A stretch of DNA of 16,636 nucleotides, taken from the NCBI GenBank assembly GCA_903934745.1, contig CAIZOZ010000121.1:1-16636 (forward strand). Reading direction: 5' to 3'. This stretch comes from an uncultured cyanobacterium. Lineage in GTDB: Bacteria; Cyanobacteriota; Cyanobacteriia; PCC-6307; Cyanobiaceae. Shown one piece after another: positions 1-7,901 of the stretch; within the stretch, counting starts at the first letter, position 1; each line of letters starts with the position of its first letter. The notes under the pieces are model-generated. The model saw nothing but the letters and a program-made list of their open reading frames with translations, searched no databases and was not told the DNA's origin. The translations under genes and the position numbers were made by a program.

Positions 1-10
1 CGCTTCTGTG

Positions 11-976
11 ATGACCGAGTCCCTTGCTTGCCCCGTCCCCCCCGCTCGCGGCGGTGAATCCGGCCCAGGAAGGGCCGGCCTGGGAGGCGAGGCGGGTCAG
101 CTGATCGGCATTGATCTCGGCGGCACCGCCATCAAGCTCGGCCGCTTTGATCAACAGGGCCAGCTGCTGGCCGAGCTGGAGGTGCCCACGCCCCAGCCGG
201 CGATGCCGGGAGCCGTCACCGTGGTGATTGCCGAAGCGGTGGCTCAGCTCGATCCGGAGCGCCGGGCCGATCGGGTCGGGGTGGGCCTGCCGGGGCCGAC
301 GGATCGGGCGGCGCGCCTGGCCCGGATTTCGATCAATCTGCCCGGTTGGGTGGATGTGCCCCTGGCGGACTGGCTGGAGTCGCGGCTGCAACGGCGGGTC
401 ACCCTGGCCAATGACGCCAACTGCGCCCTGCTCGGTGAGGCCTGGCTCGGGGCTGCCCGTGCTGGTGGCGACACGATTCTGCTCACCCTCGGCACCGGCG
501 TCGGCGGCGGCGTGCTGCTGGCTGGAAGCCTGTTCACCGGCCATGGCGGTGCCGCCGGTGAACTCGGCCTGATCGGGCTGGATCCCGACGGTCCCCCCTG
601 CCGCAGTGGCAATCGCGGTTCCCTGGAGCAGTACTGCAGCATCGCCGGCCTGGCCCGGCTCAGTCCGATCGCGCCCGCTGAGCTCTGCCGTCTGGCCGAT
701 GCGGGGGACAGCGCAGCGTTGGCCGTGTGGGCGCGCTACGGCCAGCTGCTGGGCATCGGCCTGAGCTCCCTGCTCTATGTGCTCACCCCGCAGCTGGTGT
801 TGCTCGGCGGTGGCCTTAGTGGCGCCAGCCATCATTTCCTGCCGGCGGTGTGGGCCGAACTGAAGCAGCGGGTGCTGGCGGTATCACGCGAGGGGCTGGA
901 GATCCGGCCCTGTGCCCTCGGCAACGGGGCCGGCCGGCTCGGCGCCGCCAAGTTGGCGCTGGATCGCTTGGGATGA
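11..976 (+). CDS. ROK-family sugar kinase (glucokinase-like), zinc site degenerate
   Basis: This is a cytoplasmic ASKHA-fold kinase of the ROK family, most likely phosphorylating glucose or a related hexose with ATP. The phosphate-binding motif GIDLGGT lies at residues 33-39, the catalytic Asp at D135 in NDAN, and a second glycine-rich ATP loop (TLGTGVGGG) near residue 160. The ROK signature AGELG is followed by L187 where the zinc-binding His normally sits. Of the usual three zinc cysteines only C197 remains; the other two are S199 and S204. Length (321 residues) is normal for the family. GTG at 8 and ATG at 11 are adjacent; I chose ATG. The first 30 residues are poorly conserved in character, and the frame is open to the window edge, so a start outside the window is possible. 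The stop is 7 bases before proA, suggesting cotranscription. The sugar specificity is inferred, not seen. Confidence 0.85.
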   Translation: MTESLACPVPPARGGESGPGRAGLGGEAGQLIGIDLGGTAIKLGRFDQQGQLLAELEVPTPQPAMPGAVTVVIAEAVAQLDPERRADRVGVGLPGPTDRAARLARISINLPGWVDVPLADWLESRLQRRVTLANDANCALLGEAWLGAARAGGDTILLTLGTGVGGGVLLAGSLFTGHGGAAGELGLIGLDPDGPPCRSGNRGSLEQYCSIAGLARLSPIAPAELCRLADAGDSAALAVWARYGQLLGIGLSSLLYVLTPQLVLLGGGLSGASHHFLPAVWAELKQRVLAVSREGLEIRPCALGNGAGRLGAAKLALDRLG

Positions 977-983
977 TGGGGCG

Positions 984-2291
984 ATGACTGAAATACCCGA
1001 TCCCTCCCCCGAGTTGCTGCAGCGCGCCCTGGCCGTGCGCCGCTCAGCCCTGGCCCTGGGCCAGGGCAGCGATGGCCAGCGCTGCGAGGCCGTGCAGGCG
1101 ATGGCGGCGGCCCTGGAAGCCGATGGGGCCGCGATTCTGGCGGCCAACCAACGGGATCTGGAGGCAGCCGTGGCCGATGGCCTGGCGCCGGCGCTGGTGG
1201 CCCGGCTCAAGCTCGATCCCACCAAGCTGGCCGCAGCGATCGCGGGGGTGCGCCAGGTAGCGAGCCTGCCCGATCCGCTGGGCCGGCGCCAGCTCCACAC
1301 CGAGCTCGATCAGGGGCTGGTGCTGGAGCGGGTCACCGTGCCGCTGGGGGTGCTGGGGGTGATCTTCGAAGCCCGGCCCGATGCGGTGATGCAGATCGCC
1401 TCGCTGGCGATCCGCTCCGGCAACGGCGCCCTGCTCAAGGGCGGCCGGGAGGCCATCCACAGCTGTGAAGCGATCCTGGCGGCGCTGCATCGGGGCCTGG
1501 CCACCACCAGCATTGAATCCCAGGCCCTGGCCCTGCTCACCAGCCGCCAGGAGAGCCTGGCCATGCTGAAGCTCGATGGCCTGGTGGATCTGATCATTCC
1601 GCGGGGCTCCAACGATCTGGTGCGCTTCATCCAGGACAACACCCGCATCCCGGTGCTGGGCCATGCCGATGGCATCTGCCATCTCTACGTGGATCAGGCG
1701 GCCGATGCCGAGCAGGCCCTGCGCCTGGCCCTCGACAGCAAGATCCAGTACCCGGCCGCCTGCAACGCCATCGAGACGCTGCTGGTGCATCGTCAGATCG
1801 CCCCCAGCTTCCTGCCGGCGGCGATCGAGGCCTTTGCTGCCGCAGGCGTTGAACTGCGGGGCGATACGGCCGCCTGTGCCCTGGGGGTGCCGCACGCCGC
1901 CCAGGACCAGGACTGGCGCACGGAATACTCCGATCTGATCCTGAGTGTGCGGGTGGTCGAAGACCTGGAGATGGCCCTCGAGCACATCGCCAGCTACGGC
2001 TCCCGCCACACCGATGCGATCGCCACCACCGACGCGCAGGCCGCCGATCGCTTCCTGGCGGCGGTGGACAGCGCCGGGGTGTATCTCAACTGCTCCACCC
2101 GTTTCGCCGATGGCTTCCGCTATGGCTTCGGCGCCGAGGTGGGCATCAGCACCCAGACCCTGCCGCCGCGCGGTCCGGTGGGGCTGGAGGGGCTGGTCAC
2201 CTACCGCTACCGGCTGCGCGGTGAGGGCCACCTCGCCGCCGACTACGCCCGCGGTGAGCGCCAGTTCAGCCATCGCCCCCTGCCGCTGTGA
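984..2291 (+). CDS. proA: Glutamate-5-semialdehyde dehydrogenase (gamma-glutamyl phosphate reductase)
   Basis: ProA reduces gamma-glutamyl phosphate to glutamate-5-semialdehyde with NADPH, the second step of proline synthesis from glutamate. It is a cytoplasmic member of the aldehyde dehydrogenase superfamily. The catalytic cysteine is C260 in YPAACNAIE. The ProA family signature, ending in HIASYGSRHTDAI, lies near residues 327-345. The 435-residue length is typical (E. coli ProA is 417). The ATG at 984 was chosen because it gives the usual N terminus and begins 7 bases after the ROK stop; a longer open frame reaches back to 912 but would overlap the ROK gene by 65 bases. No proB (glutamate 5-kinase) is in the window. 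The gene sits in a plus-strand run with the ROK kinase and an alpha/beta hydrolase; I see no functional link among the three. Confidence 0.96.
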   Translation: MTEIPDPSPELLQRALAVRRSALALGQGSDGQRCEAVQAMAAALEADGAAILAANQRDLEAAVADGLAPALVARLKLDPTKLAAAIAGVRQVASLPDPLGRRQLHTELDQGLVLERVTVPLGVLGVIFEARPDAVMQIASLAIRSGNGALLKGGREAIHSCEAILAALHRGLATTSIESQALALLTSRQESLAMLKLDGLVDLIIPRGSNDLVRFIQDNTRIPVLGHADGICHLYVDQAADAEQALRLALDSKIQYPAACNAIETLLVHRQIAPSFLPAAIEAFAAAGVELRGDTAACALGVPHAAQDQDWRTEYSDLILSVRVVEDLEMALEHIASYGSRHTDAIATTDAQAADRFLAAVDSAGVYLNCSTRFADGFRYGFGAEVGISTQTLPPRGPVGLEGLVTYRYRLRGEGHLAADYARGERQFSHRPLPL

Positions 2292-2306
2292 CGGCGCCAG
2301 GCCGCC

Positions 2307-2903
2307 ATGGCTGAAGCAACTCCCCTGGTGCTGATCCACGGGCTCTGGGACACCCCGAAGGTGTTCCGCACCTTGCTGCGGGATCTGAACCATCGCCGTG
2401 ATCCGCTGCTGCTGCCCCATCTGCCCCATGGCCTGGGTTCCAAGCCGTTGCTGGATCTGGCCCAGCGACTCGATGAGGCGATTCAATCGGCCTTCGGGCC
2501 CGAGCAACCGATCGATCTGCTGGGATTCTCGATGGGGGGCGTGATCGCCCGCACCTGGATTCAGTTGCTGGCTGGAGCACCCCGCACCCGCCGCTTCATC
2601 AGTGTCGCCAGCCCCCACCAGGGCACCTTGACAGCCGTGCCCTGGCCGGGCCTGTGGCTGGCCGGCGTTGCTGACATGAAGCCGGGCAGTGGGCTGCTGG
2701 AGCGGCTCAACGCCGATCTCGAACCGCTGCGCCGCATCGATTGCTGCAGCTTCTATACGCTCACCGATCTGACTGTTTTCCCCGGCTGGCTGGGGGTGCT
2801 GCCGGTGGGCCGCCGCCAGCTGCTGCCGGTGTTGCGCCACGACTGCCTGCTGCGGGCGCCCCAGGGCGTGCAGCCGCTGCTGGCCGAGCTGCTGCGGCCG
2901 TGA
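2307..2903 (+). CDS. Small alpha/beta hydrolase (lipase/esterase-like)
   Basis: This 198-residue protein has the alpha/beta hydrolase layout. An oxyanion-hole motif HGLW follows the first strand (LVLIHGLW, residues 7-14). The nucleophile elbow GFSMGG places the catalytic serine at S75. Likely partners are D154 (TLTD) and H178 (RHDCLL), giving a complete Ser-Asp-His triad. The short cap region and the SPHQGT segment (residues 102-107) resemble triacylglycerol lipase or esterase-like enzymes. There is no signal peptide, so it is probably cytoplasmic or loosely membrane-associated. The substrate is unknown; a carboxylic ester or lipid is the natural guess. The ATG at 2307 lies 15 bases after the proA stop, and the stop is 6 bases from the stop of the oppositely oriented oligopeptidase gene, leaving no room for a separate terminator. 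Confidence 0.85.
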   Translation: MAEATPLVLIHGLWDTPKVFRTLLRDLNHRRDPLLLPHLPHGLGSKPLLDLAQRLDEAIQSAFGPEQPIDLLGFSMGGVIARTWIQLLAGAPRTRRFISVASPHQGTLTAVPWPGLWLAGVADMKPGSGLLERLNADLEPLRRIDCCSFYTLTDLTVFPGWLGVLPVGRRQLLPVLRHDCLLRAPQGVQPLLAELLRP

Positions 2904-2909
2904 TCAGGC

Positions 2910-5123
2910 TCAGTTCGCCACCAGGCCCGTGTGGCGGATCAGGGCTTCGGTGGAGGGCGGACGGCCGCGGAAGCTCTCGAACACCTCGGCCGGATGGCGA
3001 CTGCCGCCCAGACTCAGCACGGTGTCGCGGAAGCGGCGGCCGATGGCGCGAATCGAATCCTCGTTCTCGAGACCACCCTCTTCAAAGGCACTGAAGGCGT
3101 CGGCACTGAGCACTTCGGCCCACTTGTAGGAGTAGTAGCCAGCGGCATAACCACCGGCGAAGATGTGACCAAAAGAGCAGAGCAGCGCATCTTCTTCAAT
3201 CGGCTCCAGCACCGTGGTGGTGATGGCGAGCTGGCGGCGCACCTGTTCGGGACTCTGGCCGCAGTCCGGCGTCCAGCTGCTGTGCAGCCGTAGATCCGTC
3301 AGTGAAAAATGCACCTGCCGCAGGGTGGCGGCGCCGGCCATGAAGGTGCGGGCGGCGAGCAGCTTCTCGTATTCGCCCTCGGGCAGTGGTTCGCCGCTCT
3401 GCCAATGGCGTGCCAGACCCAGCAAGGTGGCTTTGTCGTAGCACCAGTTCTCCATGAACTGGCTGGGCAGTTCCACCGCATCCCACTCCACGTTGTTGAT
3501 ACCGGCCGCCTGGGGCCGCTCGACGGTGGTGAGCATGTGATGCAGGCCGTGGCCAAACTCATGGAAGAGGGTTTCCACCTCCTGGAAGGTCATCAGGCTG
3601 GGGGTGTCGCCCACCGGCGGGCTCTGATTGCAGACCAGATAGGCCACCGGCAGCACCGGGCTGCCATCGGCCGCATGGGAAAGGCTGAGGCATTCATCCA
3701 TCCAGGCGCCGCCGCGCTTGCTGCCGGGCCGGCTATAGGGATCGAGATAGAAGGCGGCGATCGGCCGGCCCTGGTCACGGTCGTGGACGCGGAAGAAGCG
3801 CACATCCGGATGCCAGATCGGCGCTTCGCCATCGGCGGCGGTGATCGTCAACCCGAAGAGCCGATCGCAGAGGGCAAAGAGGCCATCGAGCACCCGCGGC
3901 AGGGGGAACCAGGGCCGCAGGGCCTCGCTGTCGAGATCGAAGCGCTCGCGGCGCCGATGATCAGCCCAGAAACTCACATCCCAGGGCTGCAGATCGGCGG
4001 CCTCGGCGGCCCCATGGCGCTCGGCGCAGGCGCGCAGGTCGGCGAGCTCCTGCACCGCCATCGGGTAGGCGGCGGCGCGCAGGTCCTCCAGCAGGCCTTC
4101 CACCTGCTCGATCGAGTCGGCCATCTTGGCGGCCAGGCTCAGCTCGGCCCAGTTGGTATAACCCAGGCGACGGGCCTGCTCCAGCCGCAGGCTGAGAATC
4201 CGCTCGATCACCGGCCAGTTGCTGTCGCCAGTGGTTGCGGGCACTGTGCTGTTTAGATCAGCGCTGTTTAGAGCAGTACTGGTTGGATCAGTGCTGGTTT
4301 GGCCAGCGCTGAGCTGACCAGAGGGGGTCTCGCCTGAGGCGCGGCTCACCTGGGCTTTGTAGAGCCGTTCGCGCAGATCGCGGCGATGGCTGTATTGCAT
4401 GAACGGCCCGAAGCGGGGGTAGTCCAGTCCCAGCAGCCAGGGACCCGACTCCGCCGAGGCGTCGGCAGCGGCCGGATCGGCCTGACGGGCGGCCTGGGCC
4501 AGCTGCTCGCGCAGGCTCAGAGGCAGCCCCTCCACCTCGGCCGCCTCGGTGAGCCGCAGCGTCCAGCTGTTGGTGGCATCCAGCAAGCGATTGCCAAAGC
4601 TGGTGGAGAGTTCCGCCAGCTCCTGGCTGGCGGCGTTGAAGGCCAGCCGCTCGGCTCCGGCCAGCCCGACACCACGCCGGTCCATGTCGCGCAGCTCGGC
4701 CGTCAGGATGCGCTGCTGGGTGGTGTCCAGATCCGGGCGTGCCTGCAGCGCTTTCAGCGCCCTATAGAGAATTTCGCTCTGGCCGGCGCGATTGCCGAAG
4801 GCCACCACGGCCGCCTGCTCTGTGGCATGGGCCTGGCGCAGTTCCGGCGTGTTGCAGACGCCATTGAGATGGCCCACCACCCCCCAGCTCCAGCGCAGCC
4901 GTTCATTGAGCCGATGCAGGGGCTCCATCACCGCTGGCCAGTCAGGCGTCTGAGCGCTGCGGTCGAGGTCTGCGAGCCGGGCTTCGAGCGAGGAGAGCTC
5001 GTGCTCCAGTTCGGCCATCAGCTCGGGAATGTGCTGACTCACCTGCTCTGGTGTGATCAGCTCGAACTGGGGCAGCCCGGCGCCGGCCAGCAAGGCGGGT
5101 CGGCTCTGGAGTTCAAGGGCCAT
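2910..5123 (-). CDS. prlC: M3-family metallopeptidase, oligopeptidase A type, with a repetitive insert
   Basis: This cytoplasmic zinc oligopeptidase cleaves short peptides, such as those released by larger proteases or from signal peptides. The zinc site is HEFGH at residues 521-525 with the third ligand E551 in VELPSQFMENW, 26 residues after the second His. That spacing matches E. coli OpdA/PrlC rather than the 25 residues of Dcp or thimet oligopeptidase. The C-terminal GGYAAGYYSYKWA block carries the substrate-binding tyrosines. At 737 residues it is longer than E. coli OpdA (680), partly because of a low-complexity insert at about residues 265-299 made of five-residue repeats rich in Thr, Ser, Asn and Ala. 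The insert lies in the helical N-terminal half, away from the active site, so activity is probably intact. The ATG at 5123 is the only good start. It lies 93 bases downstream of the ndhD stop. The symbol is by similarity. Confidence 0.92.
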   Translation of the reverse strand: MALELQSRPALLAGAGLPQFELITPEQVSQHIPELMAELEHELSSLEARLADLDRSAQTPDWPAVMEPLHRLNERLRWSWGVVGHLNGVCNTPELRQAHATEQAAVVAFGNRAGQSEILYRALKALQARPDLDTTQQRILTAELRDMDRRGVGLAGAERLAFNAASQELAELSTSFGNRLLDATNSWTLRLTEAAEVEGLPLSLREQLAQAARQADPAAADASAESGPWLLGLDYPRFGPFMQYSHRRDLRERLYKAQVSRASGETPSGQLSAGQTSTDPTSTALNSADLNSTVPATTGDSNWPVIERILSLRLEQARRLGYTNWAELSLAAKMADSIEQVEGLLEDLRAAAYPMAVQELADLRACAERHGAAEAADLQPWDVSFWADHRRRERFDLDSEALRPWFPLPRVLDGLFALCDRLFGLTITAADGEAPIWHPDVRFFRVHDRDQGRPIAAFYLDPYSRPGSKRGGAWMDECLSLSHAADGSPVLPVAYLVCNQSPPVGDTPSLMTFQEVETLFHEFGHGLHHMLTTVERPQAAGINNVEWDAVELPSQFMENWCYDKATLLGLARHWQSGEPLPEGEYEKLLAARTFMAGAATLRQVHFSLTDLRLHSSWTPDCGQSPEQVRRQLAITTTVLEPIEEDALLCSFGHIFAGGYAAGYYSYKWAEVLSADAFSAFEEGGLENEDSIRAIGRRFRDTVLSLGGSRHPAEVFESFRGRPPSTEALIRHTGLVAN
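4246..4320. repeat. Five-copy 15-base in-frame minisatellite inside the M3 peptidase gene
   Basis: Five consecutive 15-base units occupy 4246-4260, 4261-4275, 4276-4290, 4291-4305 and 4306-4320. On the plus strand they read gtgctgtttagatca, gcgctgtttagagca, gtactggttggatca, gtgctggtttggcca and gcgctgagctgacca. The first two are identical at 13 of 15 positions and the first and third at 12 of 15; the last is the most diverged. On the minus strand each unit encodes five residues with the pattern T/N-S-T/A-x-x, so copy-number change keeps the peptidase frame. The segment is visibly less GC-rich than the surrounding coding DNA. Confidence 0.9.
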
Positions 5124-5216
5124 GGTGGGTGTGGGGAAGCTGTTCGTTCCAGCTATTCCAGCCCAAAAGCGAGACCGGCGTGGCTCCGGCCGGGGCGGGG
5201 ATCAGCCCCAGGCCGT
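5124..5216. other. Spacer between ndhD and the M3 peptidase gene
   Basis: These 93 bases separate two minus-strand genes. Near the ndhD stop there is a short GC-rich inverted repeat (minus strand GGGG-CTGAT-CCCC) with no following T-run, so it is at best a weak attenuator or terminator. I see no tRNA, no small ORF with a credible start and no clear promoter for the peptidase gene. Confidence 0.4.
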
Positions 5217-6791
5217 TCAGCCGAAGCTGGCGACGTGGCCAAGCGCCAGCTGGCTGGTGTGGCTGAGTTCGATCGACAAGGCATTGGTGCTGGCCTGGTA
5301 AAAGTCGATCGCCACCCGCGGCCAGAAGCCGATCACCAGGGTGGGCACCAGCAAGCTGAGGCCGATCACCAGCTCCCGCGGTGTCATGTCGCCGACCACC
5401 GCCAAAGCCGGAATTCGGGGACCGAAGAAGACCCGGCGGCAGAGGGAAAGCAGATACACAGGGGTCAACACCAGCCCGATCGCAGCCAGCACGATCGTCA
5501 GCACCCGGAAGGGCACCGTGAAGTTGTCATTGGCGGTGACCCCCAGGAAGATGGTGATCTCGCTGACGAAACCACTCATGCCCGGCAGAGCCAGCGAGGC
5601 CAGCGAACTGGCCAGGAAGAAGGCGAAGGTGATCGGCAGCGCCTTGGCCAGGCCGCCCATGTTGGGGATCGAGAGCGTCTTGGTGCGCTCGTAAAAAACA
5701 CCGGTGACAAAGAACATCGAAGCGGCGATCAGGCCATGGCTGATCATCTGCAACATCGCGCCACTCATGCCGAGGGCATCGATGGCGCCGATACCGAGCA
5801 GCACGAAGCCCATGTGGCTCACCGAGCTGCAGGCGATGCGTCGCTTGACGTTGTCCTGGGCGAAGGCGTTGAGCGCGCCATAGATGATGTTGACAATGCC
5901 GAGCACAATCAGGGCGGGGGCCAACAACAGATGGGCCTCAGGCAACATCTGCACGTTGAAGCGCAGCAGCGCATAGCCCCCCATCTTCAGCAACACACCG
6001 GCCAGCAGCATCGACACCGGCGCATTGGCCTCACCATGGGCATCGGGAAGCCAGGTGTGCAGAGGAAAAATCGGTAGCTTGACGCCAAAACCCACCAAGA
6101 AACCGAGGTAGCAGAGCAGGCCGAAGGTCCCGCCCGGAGAGCGGGCCGCCAGTTCCGAGAGGTTGAGGGTGAAGCTGTCACCGGAGAGGGCCAGGGCCAG
6201 GCCACTGAGCAGGATCAGCAGGGAAGCCGAGGCGGTGTAGAGGATGAACTTGGTGGCGGCGTACTGGCGCTGCTTGCCACCCCAGATGGCGATCAGCAGA
6301 TACACCGGCACCAGCTCCAGCTCCCAGGCCAGGAAAAACAGCAGAAAATCCTGGGAGAGAAACACCAGGCCTTGGGCCGAAGCCTGCAACAACAGCAGGC
6401 CGAAATAGAGGCGGGTTTTGCGATTGATATTCCAGCTGGCGGCAACGGCCAGCAGGGTGACCAGACCACTGAGAACCACCATGGGAGCCGACAATCCATC
6501 GGCGGCCAGCGACCATTCGAGCCCGAGGGCCGGCACCCAGGGCACCCGCTCCACCAACTGCAGACCAGCGAAGCTGCCATCGAAATGGCGGCTGAACACC
6601 CACAGCATCAGCCCAAGATCAACCCCGAGCACGGCCAGAGCCAGGAGCCGGGGCAGCCTGGGGTCATCGGCATCCCCAGGCAACAGAGGCATGAGCAGGG
6701 CCGCCGCCGCCGGCAGCAGCACAATCAGGCTGAGCCAGGGAAAAGCCGCTGAAAGCGACGACGCGGCCGAAATGGGCAGGGTGGCGTCCAT
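5217..6791 (-). CDS. ndhD: NAD(P)H-quinone oxidoreductase subunit 4 (NDH-1 antiporter-like subunit NdhD)
   Basis: NdhD is a proton-pumping, Mrp-antiporter-like membrane subunit of the thylakoid NDH-1 complex, which passes electrons from ferredoxin to plastoquinone in respiration and cyclic electron flow. The 524-residue protein is hydrophobic throughout, with about 14 membrane segments. Key charged residues are present: E157 in WELELVP (equivalent to NuoM E144), K238 in GVKLPIFPLHTWLPDAH, and K269 in LLKMGGYALLRF. The length and PLHTWLPDAHGEANAPVS block fit the NdhD1/D2 type of the respiratory NDH-1L complex better than the NdhD3/D4 CO2-uptake forms, but that subtype call is an inference. GTG at 6794 and ATG at 6791 are adjacent; I chose ATG. 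No Shine-Dalgarno sequence is obvious. It lies 117 bases downstream of thrB on the same strand. Confidence 0.95.
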   Translation of the reverse strand: MDATLPISAASSLSAAFPWLSLIVLLPAAAALLMPLLPGDADDPRLPRLLALAVLGVDLGLMLWVFSRHFDGSFAGLQLVERVPWVPALGLEWSLAADGLSAPMVVLSGLVTLLAVAASWNINRKTRLYFGLLLLQASAQGLVFLSQDFLLFFLAWELELVPVYLLIAIWGGKQRQYAATKFILYTASASLLILLSGLALALSGDSFTLNLSELAARSPGGTFGLLCYLGFLVGFGVKLPIFPLHTWLPDAHGEANAPVSMLLAGVLLKMGGYALLRFNVQMLPEAHLLLAPALIVLGIVNIIYGALNAFAQDNVKRRIACSSVSHMGFVLLGIGAIDALGMSGAMLQMISHGLIAASMFFVTGVFYERTKTLSIPNMGGLAKALPITFAFFLASSLASLALPGMSGFVSEITIFLGVTANDNFTVPFRVLTIVLAAIGLVLTPVYLLSLCRRVFFGPRIPALAVVGDMTPRELVIGLSLLVPTLVIGFWPRVAIDFYQASTNALSIELSHTSQLALGHVASFG

Positions 6792-6908
6792 CACTACATC
6801 CGACTGGTGACTTGGGGATCATCGACCGCAAGCCTTGGCGGCCGGTCGGATCCATCGGTGCAGGAATCTATCAGCTGAGTTGAAGTACTCATGGCCTGTG
6901 CTAAGGGG
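6792..6908. other. thrB-ndhD spacer with two small inverted repeats
   Basis: This 117-base spacer is the probable leader of ndhD on the minus strand. It holds a perfect five-base inverted repeat, TGAGT-N6-ACTCA, at 6876-6891. A second, longer-range pair is TCCGACTGG at 6799-6807 with CCGGTCGGA at 6842-6850 (8 of 9 pairing), which could fold next to the ndhD start. The minus strand also has a TAGATT box that could be a -10 element, but no matching -35. Any regulatory role is a guess. Confidence 0.35.
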
Positions 6909-7862
6909 TCAAAAACTCAGCCGGGGCAGATGGCCCCAGCTGCTGCCCGCGTACTGGGGCTGAAGCACTTCGCCGCGGCTGCTCACCCCTTCGCGGTGCC
7001 AAGCCTCCACCATCGCCTCGCTCACCGCCGCAGCGACGGAGGCGCTGGCCAGGGCGAGCAGGGTGGGGCCAGCGCCACTGATCACACAGCCCCAGGCCCC
7101 CGCCTCCAGAGCCGCTTCGCGCACGGCCTTGCCCCCCTGGATCAGGCCCCAGCGGTAGGGCTCATGGATGCGATCGTGCATGCCGTCGGCGATCAGATCG
7201 CCGTTGCCCGTGCGCAGGCCCTGAAGCAGCAGGGTGAGGGCGCCGAGGTTGATCACCGCATCACTGATCGGAATGCTCCGCGGCATGGCACGCCTCGCCT
7301 CGGAGGTGCTGAGCCGGATCGAGGGGATCGCCACCACCGCCTGCACGCTGCTGGCCCATTCGCAGCGCACCACCCGCCAGCGATTGGAGGCGGCACGGGC
7401 GGTCAGGCACAGGCCACCGACCAGGGAAGGCACGACGTTGTCGGGATGGCCCTCGATATCGATCGCCAACTCCAGCAGCTTCTCCTTGCTCAGGGGTTCG
7501 CCGACCAGGGCATTGGCGCCGATCAGGCCAGCGACGATCGCCGTGGCGCTGCTGCCCAGTCCGCGGGCCGGCGGCACGGCCAGTTGCACCCGGGCTTCCA
7601 GCGCCACCGGTTCCTGGCCGGCTTCCTTCCACACCCTCTGGGCGGAGCGGTAGATGAGGTTGTCGGGACCACCGCGCAGATGGGCCCCTTCGCTGCCTTC
7701 GATGATCAGGTCAAAGCGGTCACCGCCGCCCTCGATCACGCGCAGCTCAAAGCGATTACCCAGCTCCAGGGCCGCTCCCAGGCAGTCGAAACCGGGGCCG
7801 AGGTTCGCGGTGGTGGCGGGGACCTCTACCACCACCCCTTGGCCGAGGCTTGGGCGCGCCAT
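6909..7862 (-). CDS. thrB: Homoserine kinase
   Basis: ThrB transfers phosphate from ATP to homoserine, giving O-phosphohomoserine, the direct precursor of threonine. It is a cytoplasmic GHMP-family kinase. The N-terminal substrate-binding block VPATTANLGPGFDCLG is at residues 14-29, and the GHMP ATP-binding motif PPARGLGSSATAI is at residues 97-109. The C-terminal GHMP motif SGAGPTLLAL is near residue 270. The 317-residue length is typical. The ATG at 7862 is preceded directly by an in-frame TAG, so the start is secure. It lies 39 bases downstream of glk and upstream of ndhD on the same strand. Threonine synthase (thrC) is not in the window, but thrS, which consumes threonine, lies two genes upstream. 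Confidence 0.96.
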   Translation of the reverse strand: MARPSLGQGVVVEVPATTANLGPGFDCLGAALELGNRFELRVIEGGGDRFDLIIEGSEGAHLRGGPDNLIYRSAQRVWKEAGQEPVALEARVQLAVPPARGLGSSATAIVAGLIGANALVGEPLSKEKLLELAIDIEGHPDNVVPSLVGGLCLTARAASNRWRVVRCEWASSVQAVVAIPSIRLSTSEARRAMPRSIPISDAVINLGALTLLLQGLRTGNGDLIADGMHDRIHEPYRWGLIQGGKAVREAALEAGAWGCVISGAGPTLLALASASVAAAVSEAMVEAWHREGVSSRGEVLQPQYAGSSWGHLPRLSF

Positions 7863-7901
7863 CTAGGTCGTCTTACTCAGCCCAGTGTTGCAGCCGATGG
7901 G

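Noticed and set aside
1044..2840. A 598-codon open frame on the minus strand opposite proA and the hydrolase.
   Set aside because: It is antisense to two well-recognised genes. Its translation is rich in Gln, His, Arg and Gly, as expected for the complement of GC-rich coding DNA. No family is recognisable.
2892..2915. Possible bidirectional terminator between the hydrolase and M3 peptidase genes.
   Set aside because: Only 6 bases separate the stops and no stable hairpin with a T-run is present.
5124..5216. Possible tRNA or small RNA between ndhD and the M3 peptidase gene.
   Set aside because: There is no T-loop consensus, no acceptor stem pairing and no promoter-like element; only a short GC hairpin is present.
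4386..6077. A 563-codon open frame on the plus strand opposite the M3 peptidase and ndhD.
   Set aside because: It runs across the spacer between two real minus-strand genes and has the His/Gln/Gly-rich composition of an antisense shadow.
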